This document shows positions 1-9,431 of a stretch of DNA of 64,000 nucleotides, in pieces. This DNA comes from Steromphala cineraria (taxonomy: Eukaryota > Mollusca > Gastropoda > Trochida > Trochidae), in the NCBI GenBank assembly GCA_916613615.1, contig OU744720.1, positions 67,031,471 to 67,095,470 of the forward strand, in the 5' to 3' direction. How positions within the stretch are numbered: position 1 is the stretch's first letter; the number at the start of each line of letters is the position of its first letter. A program made the position numbers and the translations under genes. The notes beneath the pieces were generated by a model. The model was not told where the DNA came from, searched no databases, and worked only from the letters and a program-made list of their open reading frames with translations.

Positions 1-2
1 TA

Positions 3-200
3 CGGTTTGTTCGGAACATGTACCCATCTAAAACCAGGTACAAGAAGCAGCTGGACGACCAGAGACTTTTCAGTGCATCAGCCAGGGGGAAAAACAAAAT
101 GAAGATGTGGGCTAGACATCTGAGTCTGACAAGAGAGTGTCCCGCGCCAAAGGATGTACCCAGTTGGACTGTTGGCCAAGACACAGAGGATGATTCCTAA
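3..200 (+). CDS. Possible terminal coding exon of an upstream gene (partial)
   Basis: An open frame runs from the window edge to a TAA at 198-200. It contains an ATG at 18, but the frame is open upstream of it, so the exon may enter from outside the window. The peptide is very basic at first (runs such as KTRYKKQ and RGKNKMKMW) and ends acidic (QDTEDDS). I do not recognise it. Base composition here is less AT-rich than the downstream DNA, which fits coding sequence. The piggyBac-type element begins only 65 bases after the stop. If this is a last exon, its 3' UTR would be split by that insertion, and the AATAAA at 10186-10191 could have been its polyadenylation signal. It could also be a chance open frame. 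Confidence 0.3.
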   Translation, partial: RFVRNMYPSKTRYKKQLDDQRLFSASARGKNKMKMWARHLSLTRECPAPKDVPSWTVGQDTEDDS

Positions 201-268
201 TATGATGTGTTGAAAATATGATATGAACCAATGGAAATCTTATGCTCTTTTATTTTAATCTTACTTAA

Positions 269-282
269 CCCTTACGATGCGG
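269..282. repeat. Left terminal inverted repeat of the piggyBac-type element
   Basis: CCCTTACGATGCGG lies directly inside TTAA (265-268). It matches the reverse complement of 9414-9427 at 13 of 14 positions; the mismatch is at base 276. Confidence 0.85.
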
Positions 283-539
283 CTAGATATTTTTGCTCAA
301 CTAGCCCCCGTGGCGACATTGTTTTGTCCGGTGCCAGCCACCGTTATATCCTGATTGCACCGCCCACTGAATATGTTTATGTAGCGAGTCCCGGGTCTTT
401 TACAACAATTGGTGTATCTATTTCGCGGATCCCGGATTTTTATTTAGAGCCTTGTAAAATGTTTATTTATGCACACACAATAATTCTTTTTACATGGACT
501 TCTAGATACACTGTGCCTCTTTATAAATATATAAAAAAA

Positions 540-690
540 CATTACGATGCGCTTCATATTTTTTTTCCCACAGTCATCAAAAGAAAGTCTTTAATTCCGC
601 TTGCCGCTTCTTTATTTTTGTGCGCGCATAGACATATGATACATGGAAAAAAAGACAATTCTTTTCTCTACAAGTTGATATAAAAATTAT
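540..690. repeat. Internal TIR-like motif and one diverged copy of the right-array monomer
   Basis: CATTACGATGCG at 540-551 resembles the left terminal repeat, about 260 bases inside the end. Immediately after it, about 590-690 is alignable by eye with the monomer of the 7040-9190 array: a ttgcttctttattt-like start, then cgcatagacatatgata, then gacaattcttttctct. So the left end carries a single, much diverged monomer in the same orientation as the distant right array. Confidence 0.5.
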
Positions 691-724
691 AAAAAAGTCC
701 AGATGGGCTTATGGCATGGTCCTG

Positions 725-768
725 CGTCCGTCCGTCCGTCGTCCGTCGTCCGTCCGTCGTCCGTCCGT
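725..768. repeat. GTCC/GTC microsatellite
   Basis: Imperfect run built from GTCC and GTC units. It is followed by AAACTTTTGACACTTTCG, a combination I associate with dispersed repeats in marine invertebrates (recollection, not checked). Confidence 0.8.
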
Positions 769-845
769 AAACTTTTGACACTTTCGACTTCTCCTCATGA
801 ACCATACACATTAGAAAGCTGAAATTTTGTGTACAAGTACCTTAG

Positions 846-2392
846 CATATGGAGATTCTAATTTGTAACTTTGGTGACCCTGTGACCCCAAATAGGGTCA
901 CAGGGGTCACAACCTTAAAAACTTATTTTCATCTTCTTCTCCAGTTCCAGAAGGACTAGAGAGTTAAAAATGATATGTGCAGACTCCTTGGCCAATGGGG
1001 ATTCTAATTTGTAACTTTGGTGACCCTGTGACCCCAAACAGGGTCACAGGGGTCACAACCTTAAAAACCTATTTTCATCTTCTTCTCCAGTTCCAGAAGG
1101 ACTAGAGAGTTAAAAATGATATGTGCAGACTCCTTGGCCAATGGGGATTCTAATTTGTAACTTTGGTGACCCTGTGACCCCGAATAGGGTCACAGGGGTC
1201 ACAACTTTAAAAACCTATTTTCATCTTCTTCTCCAGTTCCAGAAGGACTAGAGAGTTAAAAATTATATGTGCAGACTCCTTGGCCAATGGGGATTCTAAT
1301 TTGTAACTTTGGTGACCCTGTGACCCCAAATAGGGTCACAGGGGTCACAACCTTAAATACCTATTTTCATCTTCTTCTCCAGTTCCAAAAGGAGTAGAGA
1401 GTTAAAAATTATATGTGCAGACTCCTTGGACAATGGGGATTCTAATTTGTAACTTTGGTGAATCTGTGACCCCAAATAGGGTCACAGGGGTCACAACCTT
1501 AAAAACCTTTTTTCATCTTCTTCTCCAGTTCTAAAAGGAGTAGAGAGTAAAAAATGATATGTGCAGACTCCTTGGCCAATGGGGATTCTAATTTGTAACT
1601 TTGGTGACCCTGTGACCCCAAATAGGGTCACAGGGGTCACAACCTTAAAAACCTATTTTCATCTTCTTCTCCAGTTCCAGAAGGACTAGAGAGTTAAAAA
1701 TGATATGTGCAGACTCCTTGGCCAATGGGGATTCTAATTTGTAACTTTGGTGACCCTGTGACCCCAAATAGGGTCACAGGGGTCACAACCTTAAATACCT
1801 ATTTTCATCTTCTTCTCCATTTCAAAAAGGAATAGAGAGTTGAAAGTGATATGTGCAGACTCCTTGGACAATGGGGATTCTAATTTGTAACTTTGGTGAA
1901 CCTGTGACCCCAAATAGGGTCACAGGGGTCACAACCTTAAAAACCTATTTTCATCTTCTTCTCCAGTACTAAAAGGACTATAGAGTTGAAAATGATATGT
2001 GCAGACTCCTTGGCCAATCGGGATTCTTAATTGTAGATTTCGTGACCCCATGACCCCAAATAGGGTCACAGGGGTCACAACCTTAAAAACCAATTCTCAT
2101 CTTCTTCTCCAGTTCCAAAAGGTCTAGAGAGTTAATATTGATATGTGCAGTCTCCTTGGACAATGGAGATTCTAATTTGTAACTTTGTTGACCCTGTCAC
2201 CACAAATAGGGTCACAGGGGTCACAACCTTAAGAACTTATTATTATCATCATCTTTAGCTCCTAAAGGTCTATTGAGCTGAAAGACTGCATGTAGACTCC
2301 TTGGCCAATTGGGATTCTAAACTGTAGGTTTTGTGACCCCATGACCCCAAATAGGGTCACTGGGGTCACAATCTTAAAAACCTATTTTTATC
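846..2392. repeat. 146-base satellite array, about 11 units, with palindromic core
   Basis: The anchor attctaattt occurs at 855, 1001, 1147, 1293, 1439, 1585, 1731, 1877, 2023, 2169 and 2314 (the 2023 and 2314 copies slightly altered), so the period is 146 with one unit of 145. Each unit holds GTGACCCTGTGACCCC, a short AAATA spacer, then GGGTCACAGGGGTCAC (874-910 in the first unit), which is nearly self-complementary and can fold as a hairpin. The central units are almost identical and the last three are more diverged, the usual pattern of homogenisation inside an array. Nothing in it is coding. Confidence 0.95.
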
Positions 2393-3027
2393 CATTAGAT
2401 GACAGTCTATGGCAAATTTATTTCTCCTTGGATATTTTAGTGTGGACTTCTTTCACTGTCTGATATTGGTGATCTAGAAAGTGTTGAATAATAATACATT
2501 TGTAATTTTTTTATAGGTTTTCTTGCAATAGGTAACATCAGTTTCATTTTGAGCTCATCTTGCCTGTATAAAGCAAACTTGATATGATGCCTGATGAGCT
2601 ACAGAGCCAATGGCTCTATTTTTGAGAAAAGGTTTGATATTTCTGACAGATAGCGCAGCGCTTGCAGTTTCTTCAGTTTTTCGTGCGCATTTACAAATGA
2701 CACATTGGACTGAAGCTCGTTCTTCGCTCTTTACAATGATGTAAATGATTTGATCCCCACCCCCTTCTAAAATTGTATATTGTGCCAAAGAAGGGGTGGG
2801 GGTTCATGATGCGGCTTCAGTTGAACTTCCACGGACAGCTCACATTGACTTTCTCTGTCTCTGTTACGAAATAAAAAAAGAAAAATTTATTTTTATAAAT
2901 GCTTGTACAATATAATCAACAAATATATAAGCATAACAATAATCACCTTCAAAGGTGCGAATAACAGCCTTTTAGAACCTAACAAGGTCTAGAGTTCAGT
3001 CCATACTTCTACTTCTTTTTTCTTTCT
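2393..3027. other. Non-coding stretch between satellite and transposase gene
   Basis: AT-rich, no family recognised. A minus-strand open frame of 77 codons (2555-2788) shows no domain and sits downstream of the transposase stop; I do not call it a gene. The transposase 3' UTR probably occupies 2880-3027. Confidence 0.4.
2886..2891 (-). terminator. Putative polyadenylation signal of the transposase gene
   Basis: TTTATT on the plus strand reads AATAAA on the minus strand, about 140 bases beyond the transposase stop at 3028. Position and orientation fit; function is inferred. Confidence 0.4.
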
Positions 3028-4993
3028 TCAATTATCTTCATCCCCATCTTCGTCTTCCCTCTCTATCAAACTGATATAGGCTTTACAGAAATCTTGTGAT
3101 GTGTGGTATAGGCGGAAACATGGTTCTACACACAAAGCAACATTGCAGTCTAGACACTCGAAAGAAGATTCTCTTCCTACTCTTTTCTTCTTTCTTGCTG
3201 GCTGGTGGGCAGCTGCCGCTCCACGTCGCATGAGTTCACGTCTGGCTTTAGAACATACAACACAGGTGCGTGACAAATTCTTCTTTCTTCCTACAGGCAC
3301 GATCTTTGAAGGAAAGTGACGACCATGCAGGCGTACAATACTGTCGTCGGTCGTACATCGCCGACCCCGGGGACGTCTGCCGAGAGATGCAACCTTCTCT
3401 CTGTCGGCAAAGGTTATGATGTGTTGAACTATTTCTTTCCTAAATTCTCTGTTTGTCTTCAGACTTCTATCTTTGGAGAGTTCTTTGTACAGAACGTAGG
3501 CATTCAAAAGAGCAACGTTGAGGATATGAAACCACACACGCTTCCACCACTTTAGAGTTTTAATTTTGAACGGTGTGTACGACAACATCTGACTGGCCCG
3601 GCCGACGCCACCCATGTACTTGTTGTATTCATGAACGATACGAGGTTTTGTAATTGGTTCTCCAGTCACCCTGTTCTTCCTTCCCGACTCTTCCGTGTCC
3701 TCAACAGTGGACATAAGCAAGACTGACTTTCTGTCCTCATACCTGACGATCAGAAGTTCTTTGTTGTGTTGCTGCAACATAGAACCTTTCTCTGGTTTCT
3801 TCGTTTTTCTCTTCAGTTTGACTGGGATTCCGCTCCTATTTCCTCGCAACGTCCCCGTCGCACCGAAACCACACTTCCACAGATTGATGTACAATGTCAC
3901 AGATGAATAGAAATTGTCCATGTAAACATGATATCCCTTCCGAGAGTAATCTTTGACCAAATCCATGACCAAATCATACGTTTTCCCTCCAATAGAAACT
4001 TCGTTGGTTCTTCCAGTGTAGAGTTTGAATTTACAGACGTATCCATTGTGCGAGTCACACAACATGTAAGCCTTAATGCCATACTTCTTAGGTTTGTCAG
4101 GGTTGTAAACCTTGAAGCTGAGGTTGCCTTTCCAAGGCACCAATCCCTCATCAACTGAGATATGTTGATGCGGTATGTAAACTCTTGAGAACCGATGTAT
4201 GATGCGGTTATACAATATTCCAAGTTTATTGAGTGGGGAAAACTGAGGTGTGTTTCGTCCTGGCATTGTACTGTTATCAGATAAGTGAAGAAACGTGAGC
4301 AACAACCAAAACCTGTCTCTAGGCATACACTTTGGGAAGAAAGGCGTCGAGGTAACATCACTAGTCGACCAATACTCTGAAAAGTTCCTCTGTACAACTA
4401 AGGACATGGCGATAGTCATCGCTACGAATACTTTCATTTCCTCAGCATTCGTATCCTTCCACTGGCGCATTCTTGACTTGGGCGGGAGGACCTCGTCGTC
4501 GCATTCTTGGTGAAAGTTCCGTTGCCATCAATCCGTAATAATCTTCTTGTAAGAACATTTCGAAATAGTCGATAGGTTTTGGTTGCTCAGGCAATTCTTT
4601 GAACTGTCCCAGCCCAGTCTGTCCCGTAAAAGGCAGATCAACACGTCCACGTGGCCTCGGCCCGTCCTTCCAGTTTGCCGCAAAATCCCCCTCCCCTGTA
4701 TCAGAGGTGTCACTGTCCTGATCATCCAAGTCAACGAACTCGTCTGTGGAAGAACCACCAGCAGAAGCAGCTCCCGCCGTAGCAGCTAGTATACGTCTTG
4801 CAATGTTCCTTATATCTGGATCACTGTCCATGTCCGATACCAATCCATCACTATCACTATTCCCGTCACTATCATCAGTAGTTTCCATATCAGAAGTTTC
4901 ATCAGCATGGACTTCGGAAGAGAACTCGTCGTCTGAAGCATACGGCCCCCCATAGTTCCGAGTCCTCGGTCTCCTTCCTCTAAATCTTGGCAT
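3028..4993 (-). pseudogene. piggyBac-type transposase, frameshifted and missing the third catalytic aspartate
   Basis: Two overlapping minus-strand frames form one gene. The first (ATG at 4993, stop at 4442, 183 codons) gives the acidic, Ser/Asp-rich N-terminus and the PIDYFEMFL start of the transposase domain. The second (4470-3028, 480 codons) continues from RMRQWKDT. The second frame is open and family-like upstream of its ATG, so a small indel near 4515-4525 breaks the gene. In the 480-residue frame, catalytic Asp 1 lies in SVDEGLVPW (residue 107, codon 4150-4152) and Asp 2 in YMDNFY (residue 185, codon 3916-3918); the 78-residue spacing equals that of insect piggyBac. The third motif, normally GVDRADQ, reads GVGRASQ (Gly codon 3601-3603, Ser codon 3592-3594), so both conserved aspartates are gone. 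A Cys-rich C-terminal domain (CVVC, CLDC, CVEPC, YH) is still present. The protein would be predicted unable to cut DNA even if the frame were intact. Confidence 0.9.
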
Positions 4994-5445
4994 CTTCTAT
5001 ATCATCTGTAATAGATTGAAACAGATTTAGACATGTGCAAGAAAGAACAACTCAGGAGCATTTTACAGAGAAAACCAGTGTGAGCCTCATGGACATTCAT
5101 TTGCCGTCATTCCAAAGTATTTGAAACAATCACACCATCGGCGCCGACGGCACCAAAGGCAATGGTAAAATTCACATATTTGGACGTTTCATGACTGTCC
5201 CAGCTAACCCCGGTTCTTTTATTCTTACGACTCCCCCAAAGTCGAAAATCTGGGCTTTCTTCTGACTTCCTAGGCGACGAGTTGGCGAGTCGCGAACGAA
5301 ACAACCATCTACGTCAGGGAAGCTCTGATTGTCAGTTGTGGATTACAAAAGTTTTGCAACTTTTGATAGGTTCCACGGACCTAACCGCCGCAGCGTCACG
5401 GCGAAACCCGAACAAAATTGCCGATGTCAAAAAAAGGACATCAAC
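4994..5445. other. 5' region of the transposase gene
   Basis: It should hold the transposase promoter on the minus strand, but I see no convincing TATA box or initiator. The short open frames here on both strands show no family signature. Confidence 0.35.
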
Positions 5446-5742
5446 ACATTTTGCGGGGCTTCTTGCATCTTTATTTCTCTTTGCGCATATACATATGATA
5501 TACAAAAATTATAGCACTTTTATTCTCTTTCCAACGATATATCGTGTGTTAGAGCGCGCCGCTTGGTTAGTGAAATATCAAGCGCGAAAGTACATACTTT
5601 TGCGGCCTTTATAGTATAATTATTTGCATGGGCGGACATACAAATGATATGCCAAAATGAAGCCAATTTCATCCTCTTTCCAACGATATCTCATGTGTTA
5701 GAGCGCGCCGCTTGGTTAGTGAAATATCAAGCGCGAAAGCAA
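5446..5742. repeat. Two diverged copies of the right-array monomer upstream of the transposase
   Basis: The landmarks ttgcggggcttcttgcat, attctctttccaacgata, gagcgcgccgcttggttag and gtgaaatatcaagcgcgaaa occur here, as in the main array at 7040-9190. The second copy (from about 5600) repeats the latter part. This is an outlying piece of the same repeat family inside the same transposon. Confidence 0.75.
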
Positions 5743-5900
5743 TCTCTCGGACTTTGTGTTCTGAAATCCGAGGCACTGGGCAACGTTGCCCATGAAATTG
5801 GTTGTTCTCGAATGGAACGACCTCGCCCGACATATAAGGAAAATGTTTCAGACCTCGGAATAACACCGAAAATAGTTTTTTAATTTCACTAAACATGATA

Positions 5901-6026
5901 TTGATTTTGAAAGTTTGGGTGCTAAGGGTCAATTTTTCCCATGGTTCGTGGCGAGGCCCGCTCTAGAAATAGTGAAAATTCTCGAATGAAAGTTCCGAGC
6001 ACCCTCGATTTTTCATGGGAAAAATT
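5901..6026. repeat. Dispersed internal repeat, copy 1 of 2 (about 125 bases)
   Basis: Matches 6486-6612 over its length with scattered substitutions. Shared blocks include gctaaggg, cgtggcgaggcccgc and ctcgatttttcatggga. Non-coding. Between the copies (6027-6485) I see no recognisable gene. Confidence 0.7.
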
Positions 6027-6485
6027 CCCACAAACGTTCCGTCCCTCTCGGGAGAAAATTCTCGGTCTCCGAAAAAGTTGAATAAGTCAAAAACCGATTG
6101 CTTCGCGTCAACAACATTTATACCGCAGATAGAGCCCCGACTTTTCCACCTCTCCAATTAGTCACTTTTCAAATAAATTTTTTTTATTTTGTTATTGACG
6201 AAAACGGTTTTATGTAAATATTTCAATAATTAGTAACTTCTCCTTTCTTCCAGGGACGTGAAAGGGTAGACATTGACACTCAAAGTTTGGACATGTGCAG
6301 TTTCAGCAAATGGCATCACCAACAAAAATGTTCACGCAGTTCTAAAAAACCCGAGTGCAGCCGAAATTTAGTGGCAAATTTTTCTCACAAAAACGACTAT
6401 AGTCGGAAAAAGCGTCTCGATCTTGACAATATTTCTGTTTCCGAGTTATAACTTTTTAGGCCGAACTGGAAGCAAACTTCTGATA

Positions 6486-6612
6486 TTGAATGTTGAAGCT
6501 TGGGGGGCTAAGGGTAAATTTGTACCATGTCTCGTGGCGAGGCCCGCACTAAAAATATTGAAAATCCTCGAAAGAAAACTCCGAGTACGCTCGATTTTTC
6601 ATGGGAAAAAAG
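6486..6612. repeat. Dispersed internal repeat, copy 2 of 2 (about 125 bases)
   Basis: Direct-orientation partner of 5901-6026, about 585 bases away, more diverged than units within the tandem arrays. Confidence 0.7.
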
Positions 6613-6699
6613 TCCATACCTCACGGCGAAGCTCGATGTGGTCAAAATCTCCGGCCTTCGTCATAACCCGAGAGTGAAAGTGGCCCAAAAAAAGCCCAT

Positions 6700-7016
6700 A
6701 CCGCCGGGTGGTCTCGGAAAAGTAGAACAAAAGCACGATCGTGCTCAAAACCCGATAGTGTGAATGTGGTCATGGGACAACTTTCCCATTACATCATGGC
6801 GAGACCCGGGACAAAATTTCCGATGGCCGGAAGTGGTCAGAACACTCGGACGTCCCTTTCGTCATGGGAAAACGTTCCCATTACCTCATGCCGAGACCCA
6901 GAAAAAAATTTTGATGCCCGGAAGTGGTTCGGAACCTCTGACGTCATCTGAACCCGATCATGTAAGTTTGGTAATCGGACAAGTTTCCCATTACGTCATG
7001 ACTAAAAACCGGAAAA
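6700..7016. repeat. Short degenerate repeats built on a TTCCCATTACATCATG-like motif
   Basis: Near 6780, 6870 and 6986 the sequence repeats gggaca/gggaaa, then ttcccattac, then tcatg, then a gagacc(c)-like word, at roughly 90-115 base spacing. The cgagaccc and catggga words also occur in the 125-base repeats, so these are probably decayed fragments of one family. Confidence 0.5.
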
Positions 7017-7039
7017 AATGTTTTATGTCAAAAAGACCT

Positions 7040-9190
7040 ACAAACATTTTGCGGGGCTTCTTGCATCTTTATTTCTCTTTGCGCATATACATATCATATA
7101 CCAAATTGAAGGCATTTTTATTCTCTTTCCATCGATATATCTTGCTTTACAGCGCGCCACTTGGTTAGTAAAATATCAAGCGCAAAAGCTTTTTTTTTGC
7201 GGCCTTCATAGTACAATTATTTGCAACTGCGCATATACAAATTATACACCAAATTGAAGACAATTTTATTCTCTTTCCATCGATATATCATGTTTTATAG
7301 CGCGCCAATTTGTTATTGAAATATCATGCACGAAAGTCGAAATCTTTTAAATATTTTTAGTACAATTATTTGCAACTGCGCATATACAAATTATACACCA
7401 AATTGAAGACAATTTTATTCTCTTTCCATCGATATATCATGTGGTAGAGCGCGCCACTTGGTTAGTGAAATATCGAGCGCGAAAAAACACATTTTGTTTG
7501 CTTTTGCGGCTTTTTGCGGCCTTTATAGTGCAATTATTTGCAACTGCGCATATACAAATTATACACCAAATTAAAGACAATTTTATTCTCTTTCCATCGA
7601 TATATCATGTGGTAGAGCGCGCCACTTGGTTAGTGAAATATCGAGCGTGAAAGAACACATTTTGTCTGCTTTTGCGGCCTTTTGCGGCCTTTTGTGGCCT
7701 TTATAGTGCAATTTTTTGCAACTGCGCATATGCAAATTATACACCAAATTGAAGACAATTTTATTCTCTTTCAATCGATATATCATGTGGTAGAGCGCGC
7801 CACTTGGTTAGTGAAATATCGAGCGCGAAAGAACACATTTTGGCTGTTTTTGCGGCCTTTTGCGGCCTTTTGCGGCCTTTATAGTGCAATTTTTTGCAAC
7901 TGCGCATATGCAAATTATACACCAAATTGAAGACAATTTTATTCTCTTTCCTTCGATATATCATGTGTTAGAGCGCGCCACTTGGTTAGTGAAATATCGA
8001 GCGTGAAAGAACACATTTTGTCTGCTTTTGCGGCCTTTTGCGGCCTTTTGTGGCCTTTATAGTGCAATTATTTGAAACTGCGCATATGCAAATTATACAC
8101 CAAATTGAAGACAATTTTATTCTCTTTCCATCGATATATCATGTGGTAGAGCGCGCCACTTGGTTAGTGAAATATCGAGCGCGAAAGAACACATTTTGGC
8201 TGTTTTTGCGGCCTTTTGCGGCCTTTTGCGGCCTTTATAGTGCAATTTTTTGGCAACTGCGCATATGCAAATTATACACCAAATTGAAGACAATTTTATT
8301 CTCTTTCCATCGATATATCATGTGGTAGAGCGCGCCACTTGGTTAGTGAAATATCATGCACGAAAGTCGAAAACTTTTAAATATTTTTTAGTACAATTAT
8401 TTTGAAAACTGCGTATATACAAATTATACACCAAATTGAAGACAATTTTATTCTCTTTCCATCGATATATCATGTGTTAGAGCGCGCCACTTGGTTAGTG
8501 AAATATCAAGCGCGAAAGAACACATTTTGTCTGCTTTTGCGGCCTTTTACGGCCTTTATAGTACAATTATTTGCAACTGCGCATATACAAATTATACACC
8601 AAATTGAAGACAATTTTATTCTCTTTCCATCGATATATCATGTGTTAGAGCGCGCCACTTGGTTAGTGAAATATCGAGCGCGAAAGAACACATTTTGGCT
8701 GTTTTTGCGGCCTTTTGCGGCCTTTATAGTGCAATTTTTTTGCAACTGCGCATATGCAAATTATACACCAAATTGAAGACAATTTTATTCTCTTTCCATC
8801 GATATATCATGTGGTAGAGCGCGCCACTTGGTTAGTGAAATATCATGCACGAAAGTCGAAAACTTTTAAATATTTTTTAGTACAATTATTTGAAAACTGC
8901 TTATATACAAATTATACACCAAATTGAAGACAATTTTATTCTCTTTCCATCGATATATCATGTGTTAGAGCGCGCCACTTGGTTAGTGAAATATCAAGCG
9001 CGAAAGAACACATTTTGTCTGCTTTTGCGGCCTTTTACGGCCTTTATAGTACAATTATTTGCGACTGCTCATATACAAATTATACACCAAATTGAAGACA
9101 ATTTTATTCTCTTTCCATCGATATATCATGTGGTAGAGCGCGCCACTTGGTTAGTGAAATATCAAGCGCGAAAGAACACATTTTGTCTGC
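7040..9190. repeat. Tandem array of 13 monomers (149-179 bases) with a 488-base higher-order repeat
   Basis: The word gcgcgcc (followed by acttggttag in nearly all copies) occurs at 7152, 7300, 7449, 7617, 7795, 7973, 8151, 8330, 8482, 8650, 8819, 8970 and 9138. Spacings are 148, 149, 168, 178, 178, 178, 179, 152, 168, 169, 151 and 168. The 10-base step reflects one to three copies of TTTTGCGGCC inside the monomer; the 150-base forms carry an alternative segment (atgcacgaaagtcgaaa). From 8330 the pattern 152-168-169 repeats, giving a three-monomer higher-order unit of 488 bases (8402 and 8890 start identical stretches). Open frames across it exist only because 168 is divisible by three. Confidence 0.95.
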
Positions 9191-9413
9191 TTTTTGTCAA
9201 CAATTCAACAGAGAAAATACATGTTTTCACGGAGCTCGCTGTCTGCGCCAGTTAAACCAATTTTCATAAAACAACAGCGTTTAGCGAGGCGCGGAAAATA
9301 AATACGAGCAATCCGGGAGCCGCCAAAACTGCTTGCAGTAATTTTTTGCCTTCTCGTGAAAATTAGAGTCCGGACTCCGGATTTCGCCTAGAGGCACGGA
9401 AATATAACGCTCC
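9191..9413. other. Right subterminal region of the piggyBac-type element
   Basis: Unique within the window and more GC-rich than its surroundings. It contains the palindromic stretch tccggactccgga near 9371 and, just before the terminal repeat, cacggaaatataacgctccc. Subterminal sequence of this kind often carries transposase-binding sites in this superfamily; no site can be proven here. Confidence 0.4.
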
Positions 9414-9427
9414 CCGCATTGTAAGGG
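9414..9427. repeat. Right terminal inverted repeat of the piggyBac-type element
   Basis: CCGCATTGTAAGGG, directly followed by TTAA at 9428-9431; partner of 269-282. Confidence 0.85.
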
Positions 9428-9431
9428 TTAA

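Larger units (their letters stand above)
265..9431 (-). mobile_element. Long piggyBac-type DNA transposon with TTAA target duplication
   Basis: TTAA stands at 265-268 and again at 9428-9431. The element between them (269-9427, 9159 bases) starts CCCTTACGATGCGG and ends with its reverse complement, one mismatch in 14. TTAA duplication, a CCC start and an internal DDE_Tnp_1_7-type transposase on the minus strand together identify the piggyBac superfamily. Members are usually a few kb; this one is inflated by a 146-base satellite (846-2392), a second tandem array (7040-9190) and dispersed internal repeats. The transposase frame is broken and lacks a catalytic residue, so this copy is probably not autonomous. 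The pre-insertion site would read ...cttac-TTAA-gctta...; that is inferred, not seen. Confidence 0.85.

Noticed and set aside
2555..2788. 77-codon minus-strand frame downstream of the transposase
   Set aside because: No domain, no link to the transposase frame, and it lies beyond the putative polyadenylation signal.
5282..5614. 110-codon plus-strand frame
   Set aside because: Its second half is the translation of the array monomer, and no coding features are present.
7040..9190. Regularly spaced repeats reminiscent of CRISPR
   Set aside because: Whole monomers of 149-179 bases repeat with no unique spacers, in a eukaryotic transposon.
7440..9255. Long open frames through the right tandem array that look like a repeat protein
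   Set aside because: They arise because the 168-base monomer is divisible by three. The frame breaks at every 178-base monomer, and both strands show similar openness.
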